From Planctomycetia bacterium (GTDB lineage: Bacteria > Planctomycetota > Phycisphaerae > Phycisphaerales > SM1A02): DNA of 46,928 bases. Within the stretch, counting starts at the first letter, position 1. Every line of letters begins with the position of its first letter. The stretch covers positions 1 to 46,928 of the forward strand of contig SYAC01000033.1 in NCBI GenBank assembly GCA_005787685.1. The letters run 5' to 3'. Under the pieces are notes generated by a model, which was not told the origin of the DNA, searched no databases, and was given only the letters and a program-made list of their open reading frames with translations. Below, in pieces: positions 14,862-24,884 of the stretch. The position numbers and the translations under genes are program-made.

Positions 14862-16723
14862 ATTCATACTCCATTGCGAACATTTCAGAGACTCAATCAA
14901 GCCGAATTCGCGCTTGGAGCCGCGTGCTTGTTCTTACCACAGCCACGCTGTTGTTGGCTATTTCGGCGCGTGTTGCGTGGTTGAAATCAGCCGATGATCC
15001 GCAGCTTCTTGCCGCGGCCGGAGTTCATCAAAGTATCGCGCCTGAACTTGCCTCACGTGGGCAAATTGTTGATCGTCGCGGTCGCGTTCTGGCGGCAAGC
15101 TTAATGGGCCGAAGACTTTTTGCAGATCCGGCCCTGATTTGGGAGCAAGGATGGAATCGCATTCGCAAGGGCAAATTGATGGAACCCGATTCCGTGGCGG
15201 TTGGCGATCCATTCAAGGTTGCGGCGTTCGCCATTGGCGAGGCACTTGGCCAACCAGCGCAAAATATAGAACTTCTACTGAAGAAGCGTGCGGACGATCG
15301 CTATGTGCAATTGGCGGATATGTTGACACCTGAGCAAGTAGACGCCATTCGTGGCTTGAATATGCCAGGTATTGGAATTCAATCCCGTCGAATTCGCGAA
15401 TATCCAGCGGGTGAGATAGCAGCCATGGTGATTGGACGGGTTGGTCTGGAGCACAGCGGACAAGCGGGCGCCGAGTTGCGCCACAATACGGAAGTTCGTG
15501 GCAAAGATGGTCAGTTGGTATTTCTACGCGATGTGAAACGCCAGCCTTTGTGGATTGAGGGCACTGACTACCAACCCCCAAGCGACGGAGTTGATATTCG
15601 TTTATCCATAGATTTGGTGGCGCAAGAAATTGCGGAGCGTCTGTTGCGCACTAGCGTGAAACAATGGAATGCGGGCGGCGGACGCGCCGTGATCATGGAT
15701 GTGCAGACTGGCGACATTCTTGCCATGGCGGATGTCCTGAATCCACGCAAGGGATGGAAGGAAGTGACCACGGATCCATCGCGGTCGATTCATGCATCGC
15801 TAGGTCGAAATAGAAATGTCACGGATCCCTATGAGCCCGGCTCCACATTCAAGCCATTTGTGTGGGCAACCGCCACGGAACTTGGCGTGTTTAAGCCGGA
15901 GACAATTGTGAAGTTACCAAACGGTCCCTATGTCACCAAGTTTGGGCGCGTGATTCGCGATGTGAAATATACGGGTTCAGTGAGTTGGAAAAAAGTTCTT
16001 ATGAAGTCGCTCAACGGGGGCATGGCTTCGGCCGCGGAAAAAATGAAATTTAGCGATATGCAGAAAATGCTGCAGCGCTTTGGATTTGGACAAAAGAGTG
16101 GAGTTGGAATTCCTGGTGAGAGCGAAGGCTTGGTGACCTCTCACAAGAATTGGTCGGTCTACACGCAAACAAGTGTGTGCATGGGTCACGAAATTGGCGT
16201 TACTCCAATTCAGATGGTGCAGGCGTTCTCGGCATTTTGCCGCGACGGAAGCATGGTTCCAGCGCGTTTGTCATTAGGGAGTGATGGCGTGAACAATCAT
16301 CAATACGCAGTTCCAAGCAGGCGCGTTATGGCGGAGGCGGTTGCTTTGACTGCGCGCGAGGCGATGGAGGGAGTGATGACCGAGGGCACCGGACGCAAGG
16401 CGCAGAGCGAGTTTTACAGAATGTTTGGCAAGTCTGGCACCGCGCAGTTGCCCAAACCAAAGGGTCAAGGCAAGGGCTATTTTGAAGATCGCTATGTAAG
16501 TTCGTTTATCGCAGGCGCGCCATTTGAGAATCCGCGGATTGTGTGCTTGGTGGTGATTGATGATCCAGATAAATCCAAGGGGCATTACGGCGGTTCAATT
16601 GCTGGACCGGTGTGCCGTGACATGATTGATGAAGTTTTGAATTACATGGGCGTTGCTCCAGATCAGGCCGAGAAACAGGCCAAAATTGCGGCGCGTGAGC
16701 GCGGCGAACCCGATCGACATTGA
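14858..16723 (+). CDS. ftsI: Peptidoglycan transpeptidase FtsI/PBP3 (class B penicillin-binding protein)
   Basis: A 621-aa class B PBP: short cytoplasmic part, one membrane helix at about residues 22-42, a pedestal domain (RGQIVDRRGRVLA at about 67-80 starts the PBP dimer region) and the transpeptidase domain. Catalytic motifs are STFK (Ser329-Lys332), SLN (Ser384-Asn386) and KSGT (Lys525-Thr528). It cross-links septal peptidoglycan. No PASTA domain follows. It overlaps the ftsL-like gene by 4 nt. The wall-precursor genes that usually follow (murE, murF, mraY) are absent; the next gene is convergent sucB. Its presence implies the organism makes peptidoglycan. Confidence 0.92.
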   Translation: MNSYSIANISETQSSRIRAWSRVLVLTTATLLLAISARVAWLKSADDPQLLAAAGVHQSIAPELASRGQIVDRRGRVLAASLMGRRLFADPALIWEQGWNRIRKGKLMEPDSVAVGDPFKVAAFAIGEALGQPAQNIELLLKKRADDRYVQLADMLTPEQVDAIRGLNMPGIGIQSRRIREYPAGEIAAMVIGRVGLEHSGQAGAELRHNTEVRGKDGQLVFLRDVKRQPLWIEGTDYQPPSDGVDIRLSIDLVAQEIAERLLRTSVKQWNAGGGRAVIMDVQTGDILAMADVLNPRKGWKEVTTDPSRSIHASLGRNRNVTDPYEPGSTFKPFVWATATELGVFKPETIVKLPNGPYVTKFGRVIRDVKYTGSVSWKKVLMKSLNGGMASAAEKMKFSDMQKMLQRFGFGQKSGVGIPGESEGLVTSHKNWSVYTQTSVCMGHEIGVTPIQMVQAFSAFCRDGSMVPARLSLGSDGVNNHQYAVPSRRVMAEAVALTAREAMEGVMTEGTGRKAQSEFYRMFGKSGTAQLPKPKGQGKGYFEDRYVSSFIAGAPFENPRIVCLVVIDDPDKSKGHYGGSIAGPVCRDMIDEVLNYMGVAPDQAEKQAKIAARERGEPDRH

Positions 16724-16738
16724 ACGCGCGCTGCGCGT
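16724..16738. terminator. Short GC-rich hairpin between convergent ftsI and sucB
   Basis: ACGCGC-GCT-GCGCGT gives a 6-bp stem with a 3-nt loop one base after the ftsI stop. No U-run follows on either strand, so factor-independent termination is doubtful. Confidence 0.3.
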
Positions 16739-16805
16739 GTGCGATTTGAATTGTCAACCTTGAAAGAAACAAACAGCGCGGTGCAATTTTCGCAAGCGCT
16801 TGTGT

Positions 16806-18056
16806 TTAGACATCCAACAGCAGACGCTCTGGATTTTCAATGGCATTTTTAATGTCCACTAGAAATCCAACGGCTTCGGATCCATCCACAATGCGGTGGT
16901 CGTAGCTCAGGGCCAAATACATCATGGGGCGAATGACGACTTGCCCAGGATTTTTTGGGTCTTCCACAGCGCGATTTTTAATGGCGTGCATGCCAAGAAT
17001 TCCAGACTGCGGTGGATTGAGAATTGGGGTGCTCATAAGGCTGCCGTATACGCCACCATTGGTGATGGTGAATGTTCCGCCAGTCATGTCATCAACAGTG
17101 AGTTTGTTGTCGCGGGCTTTCATGGCCAGTTCGCGAATGTTGCGCTCCACTTCGGCGATTGAAAGGCGATTGGCGTTGCGCAGCACCGGAACCATGAGCC
17201 CCTTGTCGGTTCCAACAGCCACCGAGACATCGATGAAGTCGTGGTACTCAACCTCGTCTGCAATAATGAAGGCATTGAGGCGCGGGAATTTTTCAAGTGC
17301 GCCCACCACGGCCTTCACAAAGAAACCCATAAAGCCCAAGCTGGTGCCGTGGCGCTTTTCAAAGGCCTCCTTGTGCTCGGCGCGCAGGCGCATGACTTGG
17401 CTCATGTCAGCCTCATTGAAAGTGGTCAGCATGGCCGCGGTGTTTTTGGCGCTGACCAAACGCTCGGCAATACGCTGGCGCAATTTAGTCATGCGCTCGC
17501 GGCGCATACCACGGGCACCGGTGGCGGGTAAAGATTGCGCGCTGGTGGTCGAAGGCGATGTTGGCGCGTTTGGTGCGACCAATTTTGTGGGCGTTGTGCG
17601 TGCCTGCTCAACATCCGATTTGGTGATGCGACCGCCAGGACCGGAGCCTTCAACGGTGCCAAGATCAACTCCCTTGTCTACAGCCATCTTGCGCGCAACG
17701 CTGGTGACTTTGGGTTCAACAACAGCGGCGGAATTTTCTTTGTGCGCGGGGGTATTTGCCTTGGTGGCGGAATGCGTCGATGCGGGTTGAGCGGGGGGTT
17801 GGGCGGAGCCTGCGGGACGCGCGGCCTTCTCGTCGATGCGCGCCACAACGGCGCCTACCTTGAGATCATCGCCAGTTTGCGCGGACACTTTCAACACGCC
17901 CGAAGCTGTGGCCAAAATTTCCAGCGTGGCCTTGTCGCTTTCAATCTCCGTGAGGACTTCGTCTTTTTCAACCCACTCGCCGTCGCCGTGCTTCCACGCG
18001 CCAAGACGAACTTCGGTGATGCTTTCTCCAGGACTTGGTATCACAATATCAATCAT
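16806..18056 (-). CDS. sucB: 2-oxoglutarate dehydrogenase E2, dihydrolipoamide succinyltransferase
   Basis: A 416-aa protein with the E2 plan: N-terminal lipoyl domain with [10 protein letters not shown] (lipoyl Lys42), an Ala/Pro/Thr linker, a peripheral subunit-binding domain at about 112-150 ([27 protein letters not shown]), a second linker, and the catalytic acyltransferase domain ending in SYDHRIVDG (His387, Asp391). It transfers the succinyl group to CoA in the TCA cycle. It lies 35 nt downstream of sucA on the same strand. No E3 (lpd) gene is nearby. GGAG lies 8 nt before the ATG. Confidence 0.95.
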   Translation of the reverse strand: MIDIVIPSPGESITEVRLGAWKHGDGEWVEKDEVLTEIESDKATLEILATASGVLKVSAQTGDDLKVGAVVARIDEKAARPAGSAQPPAQPASTHSATKANTPAHKENSAAVVEPKVTSVARKMAVDKGVDLGTVEGSGPGGRITKSDVEQARTTPTKLVAPNAPTSPSTTSAQSLPATGARGMRRERMTKLRQRIAERLVSAKNTAAMLTTFNEADMSQVMRLRAEHKEAFEKRHGTSLGFMGFFVKAVVGALEKFPRLNAFIIADEVEYHDFIDVSVAVGTDKGLMVPVLRNANRLSIAEVERNIRELAMKARDNKLTVDDMTGGTFTITNGGVYGSLMSTPILNPPQSGILGMHAIKNRAVEDPKNPGQVVIRPMMYLALSYDHRIVDGSEAVGFLVDIKNAIENPERLLLDV

Positions 18057-18091
18057 TCCAGTGGCTCCATGCTTGGGTGTTTACGAAGTGT

Positions 18092-20995
18092 TCAGTGCTT
18101 TGTGCCCGCGGGTGATTTTTCCGTTGATTCTTTGTCGCTTTTGTCGTTGTGCGCGGCGTCGTTGGCGATTGGAATTGCGCCAACCGCCTCGGCAAAAATG
18201 GCTTCTTGTTGATGGCCGTGCATTTTTAAGCTGCCAACAGCCGGGCTTGCGCCATCTGGTCGGCCAATATATTTCATGGGGCGATCCGCAAAATGATCGA
18301 TCATGCGGCCCTGCACAAATCGCCACGCGCCCATGTTGCGCGGCTCGTCTTGCACCCAAAATACATTGGCTTTTGGGTGCTGATCCAAATGTTTTTGAAT
18401 TTCGTCCGCGGGAAATGGATGTAATTGTTCAACGCGCACAATGGCAATATTGGTGGCCTTGCTTTTGGCGCGTTGCGCAACAAGATCGTGGTACAGCTTG
18501 CCGCTGCAGAACAACAATTTTTGCGCGTTGACCGCCGCCTCGGGCGCGGTGTCCGCCAATGTTCGCTGCCACGCGCCCTTGGTGAATTCAATTGGCGCGC
18601 TGGAAGCCGCGGGCAATCGAAGCATGCTTTTGGGCGTGAGCACAATCAACGGCTTGCGGAACTTCACTTTCATTTGCCGGCGCAACAAGTGGAATATTTG
18701 CGCCGTGGTGGAAGGCTGGCATACCACCATGTTGTTGGAGGCGCACAATTGCAGGAAGCGCTCCACGCGCGATGAACTGTGCTCTGGTCCCTGGCCTTCG
18801 TAACCATGGGGCAGCAGAAGAACAAGACCGCTTGATCGTTGCCACTTGGTTTCCGCGCTGGCGATGAATTGATCAATGATGATCTGTGCGCCATTGCAGA
18901 AGTCGCCAAATTGCGCCTCCCACAAGATCAACATGCGCGGATCGGTGAGCGAGTAGCCGTACTCGTATCCAACCACGGCTTGTTCGGTGAGCGGCGAGTT
19001 GTGTACGCAGAATTTGGCTTGATTCGCGCTGATTTCATTGAGCGCCACATGCGCCGCGCCGGTGACTTGGTCGGTCACAACCGCGTGGCGATGGCTGAAT
19101 GTTCCGCGCTCCACATCTTGACCAGTCAAACGAATGGGGTGGCCCTCAAGCAGCAATGTTCCGTAGGCCAGCATTTCCGCAAGACCCCAATCCACGCCAA
19201 CATCGCCGCCAAGCTTGCCGCGAATTTCCAACAAGCGCGATACATTTTTATGCGCCACAAAATTCTGGGGTACGCGTGCAAGCGTTGACGCGACTTCTTT
19301 CAGACGGCTTTCTTTCACGCCGGTTTCAATTGGCGTATCGGAGTAGGCCTCGGTGAGTCCAGCCCAAATATGGTCGAACGGTTTTTTGCCTGGAACGACC
19401 GGAGTCTTCTTGGTGCGCGTCTGCGCTTCATCCATGCGCGCGAACAAATTGCTCTTGAGATTTTCAACTTGATCCGAGGTGACCACACCCTCTTGCTGCA
19501 AGCGATTGGCGTAATGCGTGGTAGCCGTAATTTGCTTGCGCACCAATTGGTACATCAGTGGTTGTGTGAATGAAGGCTCGTCGGTTTCATTGTGGCCATT
19601 CTTTCTATAGCACCACATATCCACCACAATGTCGGTGCCAAACGATTGGCGCCATTCAATGGCAAGCCGAGCGGCCCATGCGCAAGCTTCGGGGTCCTGA
19701 CCATTGACATGAAAGATGGGCGTGTTTGCCATTTTGGCAATATCGGTGCAGTAGCGGCCGCTGAATAAATCCTTTGAATCTGTGGTGAAACCCACCTGAT
19801 TGTTGATCACCACGTGAATGGTTCCGCCCACGGTGAAGCCAGGCAGAAGCATCATGTTGAAACATTCGGCGACTACGCCTTGGCCCGGAAGCGCGGCGTC
19901 GCCGTGGATGAGAATTGGCACAACACTGGTTCGGTGCTCGGTGTCGTTGGCTAGTCGTTGTTTGGCTCGGCAGCGACCCATGACCACGCTTGAAACAAAT
20001 TCCAAGTGGCTTGGATTGGCGGCCAGCGTGATGTGCAGCGGCTGGCCACTAGAGGTCTTCACATCGCTTGAATAGCCTTGATGATATTTCACATCGCCGC
20101 CGCCGGAAAGAAAATCCTCTGTCCAGGCTTCGTCAAACTCGGTAAAGATTTGGTCGAAACGTTTTTCCAAAATGTTTGCTAGAACATTCAGGCGTCCGCG
20201 GTGCGCCATGCCAAATGAAAATTCACGAACACCAAGCGCTGGGCCTTGATCAATAATGGAGTCCAGAAGTGGAATAAGACTTTCGCCACCCTCTAAACCA
20301 AATCTCTTTTTGCCAATAAATCGCTTCTCTAGGAATGATTCAAATCCTTCCGCCGCCACCAATCGTTCCAGCAATCGCTTGCGCACAGAAACGTCGAATT
20401 TTGGCTGATTACGCACGCTTTCCATGCGCTGCTGCAGCCATCGCCGCTGTTGGCGATCTTGAATATGTTGATATTCAACGCCCATGTGGCGGCAATATGT
20501 TTCTTCCAACAAATTAATGATCTCGGTCAGCGAGCTTGGATTGGCAAGCGGCAGCGTTCCGGGATCAAACGAAGTCACTAAATCATGGTCGGTCAGGCCG
20601 AAGGATTCAAGTTGCAGCTCCTCTGGAAATGGACGCTCTACGCCAAGCGGATCGAGCGATGCCGCCAAATGCCCAAGTGAGCGATAAGCGTCAATGAGAC
20701 CGTCGACTTTGCTTTGCGTGCCGCGCTCTAGCGATTGAGAAGGCGCAGCGGTTGGAGCGTTCGCGGGCGTGTCGCGGGTGGTTGATGTGGTGGCTGCTGT
20801 GGAGGTTGGATCTGGAGAGCGTTCAAAGCCAAGTTCAAAGCCTTGAAAAAAACTGCGCCACTCTTGATTCACACTCGCGGGATCGCGCTGCCAATCGGCG
20901 TACAACGCTTCAAGCAATGTGGGATCAAGACCGTTCACTGACGCGGCGGCGTGTTGTGGCGATGGGGAGGGATTGGAAGAGGCGCTGTTGCTCAC
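18092..20995 (-). CDS. sucA: 2-oxoglutarate dehydrogenase E1 component
   Basis: About 967 aa, full length for the family. It has the N-terminal E2-binding stretch (LLEALYADWQRDPASVNQEW), FGMAHRGRLNVL, the thiamine-diphosphate region around HGDAALPGQGVVAECFNM and INNQVGFTT, and the C-terminal transketolase-like domain (GYEYGYSL, LPHGYEGQGPEHSS). It decarboxylates 2-oxoglutarate and loads the E2 lipoyl arm. The frame can be extended to a TTG at 21010, but GGAG at 21005-21008 is properly spaced (9 nt) for GTG at 20993-20995, so I choose that start. The first residues are Ser/Pro-rich. It forms an operon with sucB. Confidence 0.95.
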   Translation of the reverse strand: MSNSASSNPSPSPQHAAASVNGLDPTLLEALYADWQRDPASVNQEWRSFFQGFELGFERSPDPTSTAATTSTTRDTPANAPTAAPSQSLERGTQSKVDGLIDAYRSLGHLAASLDPLGVERPFPEELQLESFGLTDHDLVTSFDPGTLPLANPSSLTEIINLLEETYCRHMGVEYQHIQDRQQRRWLQQRMESVRNQPKFDVSVRKRLLERLVAAEGFESFLEKRFIGKKRFGLEGGESLIPLLDSIIDQGPALGVREFSFGMAHRGRLNVLANILEKRFDQIFTEFDEAWTEDFLSGGGDVKYHQGYSSDVKTSSGQPLHITLAANPSHLEFVSSVVMGRCRAKQRLANDTEHRTSVVPILIHGDAALPGQGVVAECFNMMLLPGFTVGGTIHVVINNQVGFTTDSKDLFSGRYCTDIAKMANTPIFHVNGQDPEACAWAARLAIEWRQSFGTDIVVDMWCYRKNGHNETDEPSFTQPLMYQLVRKQITATTHYANRLQQEGVVTSDQVENLKSNLFARMDEAQTRTKKTPVVPGKKPFDHIWAGLTEAYSDTPIETGVKESRLKEVASTLARVPQNFVAHKNVSRLLEIRGKLGGDVGVDWGLAEMLAYGTLLLEGHPIRLTGQDVERGTFSHRHAVVTDQVTGAAHVALNEISANQAKFCVHNSPLTEQAVVGYEYGYSLTDPRMLILWEAQFGDFCNGAQIIIDQFIASAETKWQRSSGLVLLLPHGYEGQGPEHSSSRVERFLQLCASNNMVVCQPSTTAQIFHLLRRQMKVKFRKPLIVLTPKSMLRLPAASSAPIEFTKGAWQRTLADTAPEAAVNAQKLLFCSGKLYHDLVAQRAKSKATNIAIVRVEQLHPFPADEIQKHLDQHPKANVFWVQDEPRNMGAWRFVQGRMIDHFADRPMKYIGRPDGASPAVGSLKMHGHQQEAIFAEAVGAIPIANDAAHNDKSDKESTEKSPAGTKH

Positions 20996-21118
20996 TGAAG
21001 AATGCTCCAAATATCGCTTTCAAAGATAGTGCTTTTATGGCGTGGCAATCGAGTGAAAAATGGATTGACACATTGCCGGCTAAACAGCGTCATTCTAGCG
21101 ATATTTGCCCATGAAAGC

Positions 21119-21136
21119 GAGCGGAAGCGCCGCTTC
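21119..21136 (-). terminator. Stem-loop just after priA
   Basis: AGCGG (21120-21124) pairs with CCGCT (21130-21134) around a 5-nt loop, starting a few bases past the priA stop. The following T-content is low, so it is a weak candidate for a transcript end between priA and sucA. Confidence 0.25.
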
Positions 21137-21139
21137 TGT

Positions 21140-23548
21140 CTAGAGCAGCGCGACGGGATCAATATCCACGGCGCACAAATCGCCACTTGGAAAGATGGAT
21201 TGATTGCGCGCCGCGGCCATGAGGCGCTGCAAAGCGTTTGCGTCCGTGGCCAGTATTTCAAGTTGAAAGCGAAAGCGATCCGCAATGCGCGCGATGGGGC
21301 AAGGCAGCGGTCCGCGAAAGTGCGTGCCCGTGGCCTGGGGTAATTGCTCAAGCGCACGGCGGATTTCAGCGACAATGTTTTGAGCGCGGTCGAGCGTTTC
21401 ATGCTTGACAACAATGCGGGCCATGCGCCTGTACGGCGGCAAGTCAAATTGCTTGCGCGAAGCGAGTTCTTGTTTTGCAAACTCCTCAAATTGATGGGCG
21501 GCAGCCAAGCGAATAGGAAGCGCGTCGGGTTGAAATGTTTGCACAATTGCCTGCGCCGCACCCGCGCCACGGCCGCAGCGACCCGCCACTTGGCTGACAA
21601 GTTGAAACGTTCGCTCCGCCGCACGGAAGTCCGGCAAGTTGATGGCGGTGTCGGCATTGACCACGCCAACCAGCCGAACATTGGGATAATCAAGGCCTTT
21701 TGCGATGATTTGCGTTCCCACCAGAACCTTGGCTTCCCCACTCGCAAAGCGCTCAAGCGCTTGATAAATATCCTGGCTGTTCTGCATGGTGTCCCCGTCC
21801 ACGCGCAACACCGCACCCTCCTGGGCCAGCGCAGGGTGCACATGCGCCAACTCCTCCTCGACGCGCTGCGTGCCTAAGCCAAACACGGTCACTCCCATTT
21901 TGCAAGATGGACAAGTGTGCGGAAGAAGTTGTTCAGTCAAACAGTGATGGCAGCGTACAAATCGCGTGCGCGGACCAGCGTGGCAAATCATTCCTGTATC
22001 GCAATGTTGACAGCGCATCATCCAGCCACAACGCGCGGCGCATGAAATCCAATTGGCGTAGCCGCGACGGTTCAGAAGCATGAGCGCTTGACCGCCACTC
22101 TCAATGACATACGCCAAACGATCTGCCAGACGCGCCCCAAGCAAGTGCACGCGCTTGTCGCGAAAGTGCTTCATATCCTGCGAAAAGTCAATGATTTCCA
22201 CGGTTGGCGTGACCAGACCGGGCGCTCGCTCTGGTAAGCGATGCAGCGTGCTGATGCCGCGCTGGGTTGCGTTGCACCAACTTTCCAAACTTGGAGTCGC
22301 GCTTCCAAGCACAACTGGACACGCCGCCATTTGTGCGCGGCGAATGGCCACGTCGCGTCCGTGATAGCGCGGCGCTTGATCTTGTTTATAGCCAGAGGAA
22401 TCATGTTCCTCGTCGACCATGATCAAGCCAAGTTCGCCATCGGGCACTGGTGCAAAGATGGCGCTGCGCGCGCCCACAATTATTTTTGCCTGGCCGCTCG
22501 CCACCATGGTCCACTGTTGGTTGCGCTGCGCGGCTGTCAGACCAGAATGCAAAATAGCCACGCGGTCGTTTGGAAACCGCCGCAACACGCGCGCGGTGGT
22601 TTGGGGCGTGAGTGAAATTTCTGGCACCAATAAAATGGCTGTTTTGCCGGCGTTTCTGCATAGTTCTATGAGTTGTAAATACACCTCTGTCTTTCCACTT
22701 CCCGTGACGCCAAATAAAAGATGCTGCGAAAATCCTGCGGCGCTGGTGGCGTGAATGGAACTCACCGCCGCGCCTTGTGAAGCGGTGAGCGCGGGGCGGT
22801 CCTTGGAAAAATCCTGCGGCACATTTTCTGGTGTCAGCAAGCTCGCGCGGACGCTAGACCGCTTTGTGGCGCTCACAAGACCGGCCTTTAAGAGCGCAGC
22901 AAGTGGCGCGCGCGTGGACACGGCGGCCTTGTGTAAAAGTTCACGCGAATCAACGGGGCGAAGTTGCGACGGCGTGTCGCGCAGCACTTGCAAAATGCGT
23001 TTGTGCGCCACGGAAAGCCGTATGGGTCTTTGCGTACTTGATGAAATGTTGTCATTTGGAGCATTTCCATTTGCAAGCTCCTTCGAATTTTTGCTGCGCT
23101 TGGTGGCGACTTGAGGCGTTATCAGCGCCGCCTCGGCCAAATCGGTCAGCTCAATCCAAGTGGATTGCACTAGGCCAATGGCTTTTTTAACCGCTGCCGG
23201 CAGTACTCCCGCCAGTGCCACGCCAAGCGGGCAGCAGTAATACACGCTGATCCAACGGGCTAATTCAACAATTTGCCCTGGTAGCGGCGCGGTGTCCTCT
23301 ATGCCAAGAATGGACTTCATCCGATCCGGCGCAATAGCGTTGGCTTGCTCTTGTGGGATTTCTTTCACCACCCAACCAAATGTGCGGGAGTCACCACGGC
23401 CCAGTGGAACTTGTACGCGATGACCAATACCAACTCGTTGCAGCGACTGCGGCACGCCGTAGGTGAGGCCGTCGGGATAGCGATCAACGCCGCGCTCCAC
23501 AGCCACAAGAATGTGTTTGCAAACTGGCTCGTCGTAAAGGCCGCGCAT
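21140..23548 (-). CDS. priA: Primosomal helicase PriA
   Basis: An 802-aa PriA-type replication restart helicase. It opens with the DNA-binding domain (HILVAVERGVDRY, YGVP, VQVPLG). Helicase motifs are GVTGSGKTEVY (Lys286), VDEEHDSSGYKQDQAPRYHG (DEEH at 379-382), GSATPSLES and the C-terminal GTQIIAKGLDYPNV. A zinc-binding cluster of paired cysteines is visible between (CAARCGW, CQHCDTG, CHHC, CPSC). It reloads the replicative helicase at stalled forks. A low-complexity insertion rich in Asn, Ser and Lys lies at about residues 150-175. It starts 10 nt after the carA stop, so the two are co-transcribed. Confidence 0.95.
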   Translation of the reverse strand: MRGLYDEPVCKHILVAVERGVDRYPDGLTYGVPQSLQRVGIGHRVQVPLGRGDSRTFGWVVKEIPQEQANAIAPDRMKSILGIEDTAPLPGQIVELARWISVYYCCPLGVALAGVLPAAVKKAIGLVQSTWIELTDLAEAALITPQVATKRSKNSKELANGNAPNDNISSSTQRPIRLSVAHKRILQVLRDTPSQLRPVDSRELLHKAAVSTRAPLAALLKAGLVSATKRSSVRASLLTPENVPQDFSKDRPALTASQGAAVSSIHATSAAGFSQHLLFGVTGSGKTEVYLQLIELCRNAGKTAILLVPEISLTPQTTARVLRRFPNDRVAILHSGLTAAQRNQQWTMVASGQAKIIVGARSAIFAPVPDGELGLIMVDEEHDSSGYKQDQAPRYHGRDVAIRRAQMAACPVVLGSATPSLESWCNATQRGISTLHRLPERAPGLVTPTVEIIDFSQDMKHFRDKRVHLLGARLADRLAYVIESGGQALMLLNRRGYANWISCAARCGWMMRCQHCDTGMICHAGPRTRFVRCHHCLTEQLLPHTCPSCKMGVTVFGLGTQRVEEELAHVHPALAQEGAVLRVDGDTMQNSQDIYQALERFASGEAKVLVGTQIIAKGLDYPNVRLVGVVNADTAINLPDFRAAERTFQLVSQVAGRCGRGAGAAQAIVQTFQPDALPIRLAAAHQFEEFAKQELASRKQFDLPPYRRMARIVVKHETLDRAQNIVAEIRRALEQLPQATGTHFRGPLPCPIARIADRFRFQLEILATDANALQRLMAAARNQSIFPSGDLCAVDIDPVALL

Positions 23549-23558
23549 GGTGCGCCGA

Positions 23559-24785
23559 TTACGCCGTTGCCGTCGCGGCCACGCGCGCGGAGGCGGATTG
23601 GTGAGCTTCCATTTGCCGTGCGGTCACTGGCGCACGCGTACGCATGATGTCAATGAAGCAGTCGAACAAATACGACGACTCGTGGGGACCGGGGCTGGCT
23701 TCAGGGTGGTACTGCACGCAGAAAATAGGTTTGGTCGTGTGGCGAAAACCCGCCAGGGTTCCGTCGTTCAAATGAATGTGTGTGGGCTCACCACCAACCG
23801 CGCGCAGCGAAATCTCATCAACGCAGAAGCCATGATTTTGGCTGGTGATTTCGACGCGCCCCGTGAATACATTGCGCACAGGCTGATTCGATCCGCGATG
23901 CCCAAACTTCAGCTTCCAAGTGGTTGCTCCCAAACCAAGGGCCAACAATTGATGCCCAAGACAAATTCCAAATGTGGGTATTTCGCCCGCAATTTCGCGC
24001 AAAGTGGCAACCGTGGCGGCCACGGCAGCGGGGTCACCTGGACCATTGGAAATGAAAAGTCCGTCGGGCTTGAGTGCGCGAATATCGGCCGCGCTTGCGT
24101 TGTGCGGCAACATGATCACATGGCAACCGCGCTGCGCAAGATGGCGATAAATATTTCGCTTGGCGCCGCAATCGAGCGCAGCTACTTTAAATTTTTTCTC
24201 GCCGTCAGTTTTTATTTCATCGCGTGCGGCGGCCCACTCGCCCAGAGTTTGCGTCCATGTTCCTTGCGACTTGGGACTTGCGCGCGCCGCCAGATTTTGT
24301 CCAGCCATGGATGGAATTGATTTTGCCTTGGCCACCAACTGCTCGTCGCTTATTGTCGAATTGCAGCTGATCACGCCGCGCAGCGCGCCTTGCGTGCGCA
24401 ACTTGCGAACTAGCGCGCGCGTGTCAATGCCATAAATACCTGGCACGCCATGCGCCATCAGCCACGCGCCGAGGTCCTGTGTTGCGCGGTAATTCGAATG
24501 CCGCCCAGAAAGTTGGCGAATGACAAATCCAGCGACTTGGGGCTTGGCGCTTTCAACATCCTCATCATTGACCCCGTAGTTGCCAATTTCCGTGGGCGTC
24601 ATGACCAGAATTTGTCCCGAAAAACTTGGGTCGCTTAACGCCTCTTGATAGCCGCACATGGCGGTCGTGAATACCACCTCGCCCAAGGTGGTTTGCGTGG
24701 GGGCAATTGCCCCAAATCCACTGCCATGAAAGACCGTTCCATCTTCCAAGGCTAAGCGAGCGGTTTTTGGGGTTTCTTGCGCCAT
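23559..24785 (-). CDS. carA: Carbamoyl-phosphate synthase small (glutaminase) subunit
   Basis: A 408-aa CarA with the N-terminal domain (LEDGTVFHGSGFG, LGEVVFTTAMCGYQEALSDPS) and a class I glutamine amidotransferase domain: DCGAKRNIYRHL, NGPGDP, GICLGHQLL with nucleophile Cys275, and YHPEASPGP. It releases ammonia from glutamine for carbamoyl phosphate in pyrimidine and arginine synthesis. The large subunit gene carB is not in the window; pyrE is 20 kb away. It is the first gene of a carA-priA pair and diverges from the secretin gene. Confidence 0.95.
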   Translation of the reverse strand: MAQETPKTARLALEDGTVFHGSGFGAIAPTQTTLGEVVFTTAMCGYQEALSDPSFSGQILVMTPTEIGNYGVNDEDVESAKPQVAGFVIRQLSGRHSNYRATQDLGAWLMAHGVPGIYGIDTRALVRKLRTQGALRGVISCNSTISDEQLVAKAKSIPSMAGQNLAARASPKSQGTWTQTLGEWAAARDEIKTDGEKKFKVAALDCGAKRNIYRHLAQRGCHVIMLPHNASAADIRALKPDGLFISNGPGDPAAVAATVATLREIAGEIPTFGICLGHQLLALGLGATTWKLKFGHRGSNQPVRNVFTGRVEITSQNHGFCVDEISLRAVGGEPTHIHLNDGTLAGFRHTTKPIFCVQYHPEASPGPHESSYLFDCFIDIMRTRAPVTARQMEAHQSASARVAATATA

Positions 24786-24884
24786 TACTGCGAGTGTAGC
24801 GATGGGCGGCCTTCACTTCAGAAGCTGTATTTATCCACAATGTGAAATTTGTATAGCCCTTCTTGGGTACTGTTGCGGGTTTTT

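Noticed and set aside
16924-17790. Long + strand open frame antisense to sucB
   Set aside because: It is a codon-bias shadow of sucB; its protein has no domain and the minus-strand gene is unmistakable. The same holds for the antisense frames over sucA, priA, carA and RNase Y.
20992-21843. 283-aa minus-strand frame overlapping the priA 3' end
   Set aside because: It lies in another frame of the same strand within priA, whose motifs are continuous; the predicted protein is Arg/Cys/Trp-rich shadow sequence.
24831-24839. TTATCCACA, identical to the DnaA-box consensus, in the carA/secretin gap
   Set aside because: It is a single copy with no other boxes, AT-rich unwinding region, dnaA or dnaN nearby; one such 9-mer in 47 kb is expected by chance about one time in three. 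Not called an origin.
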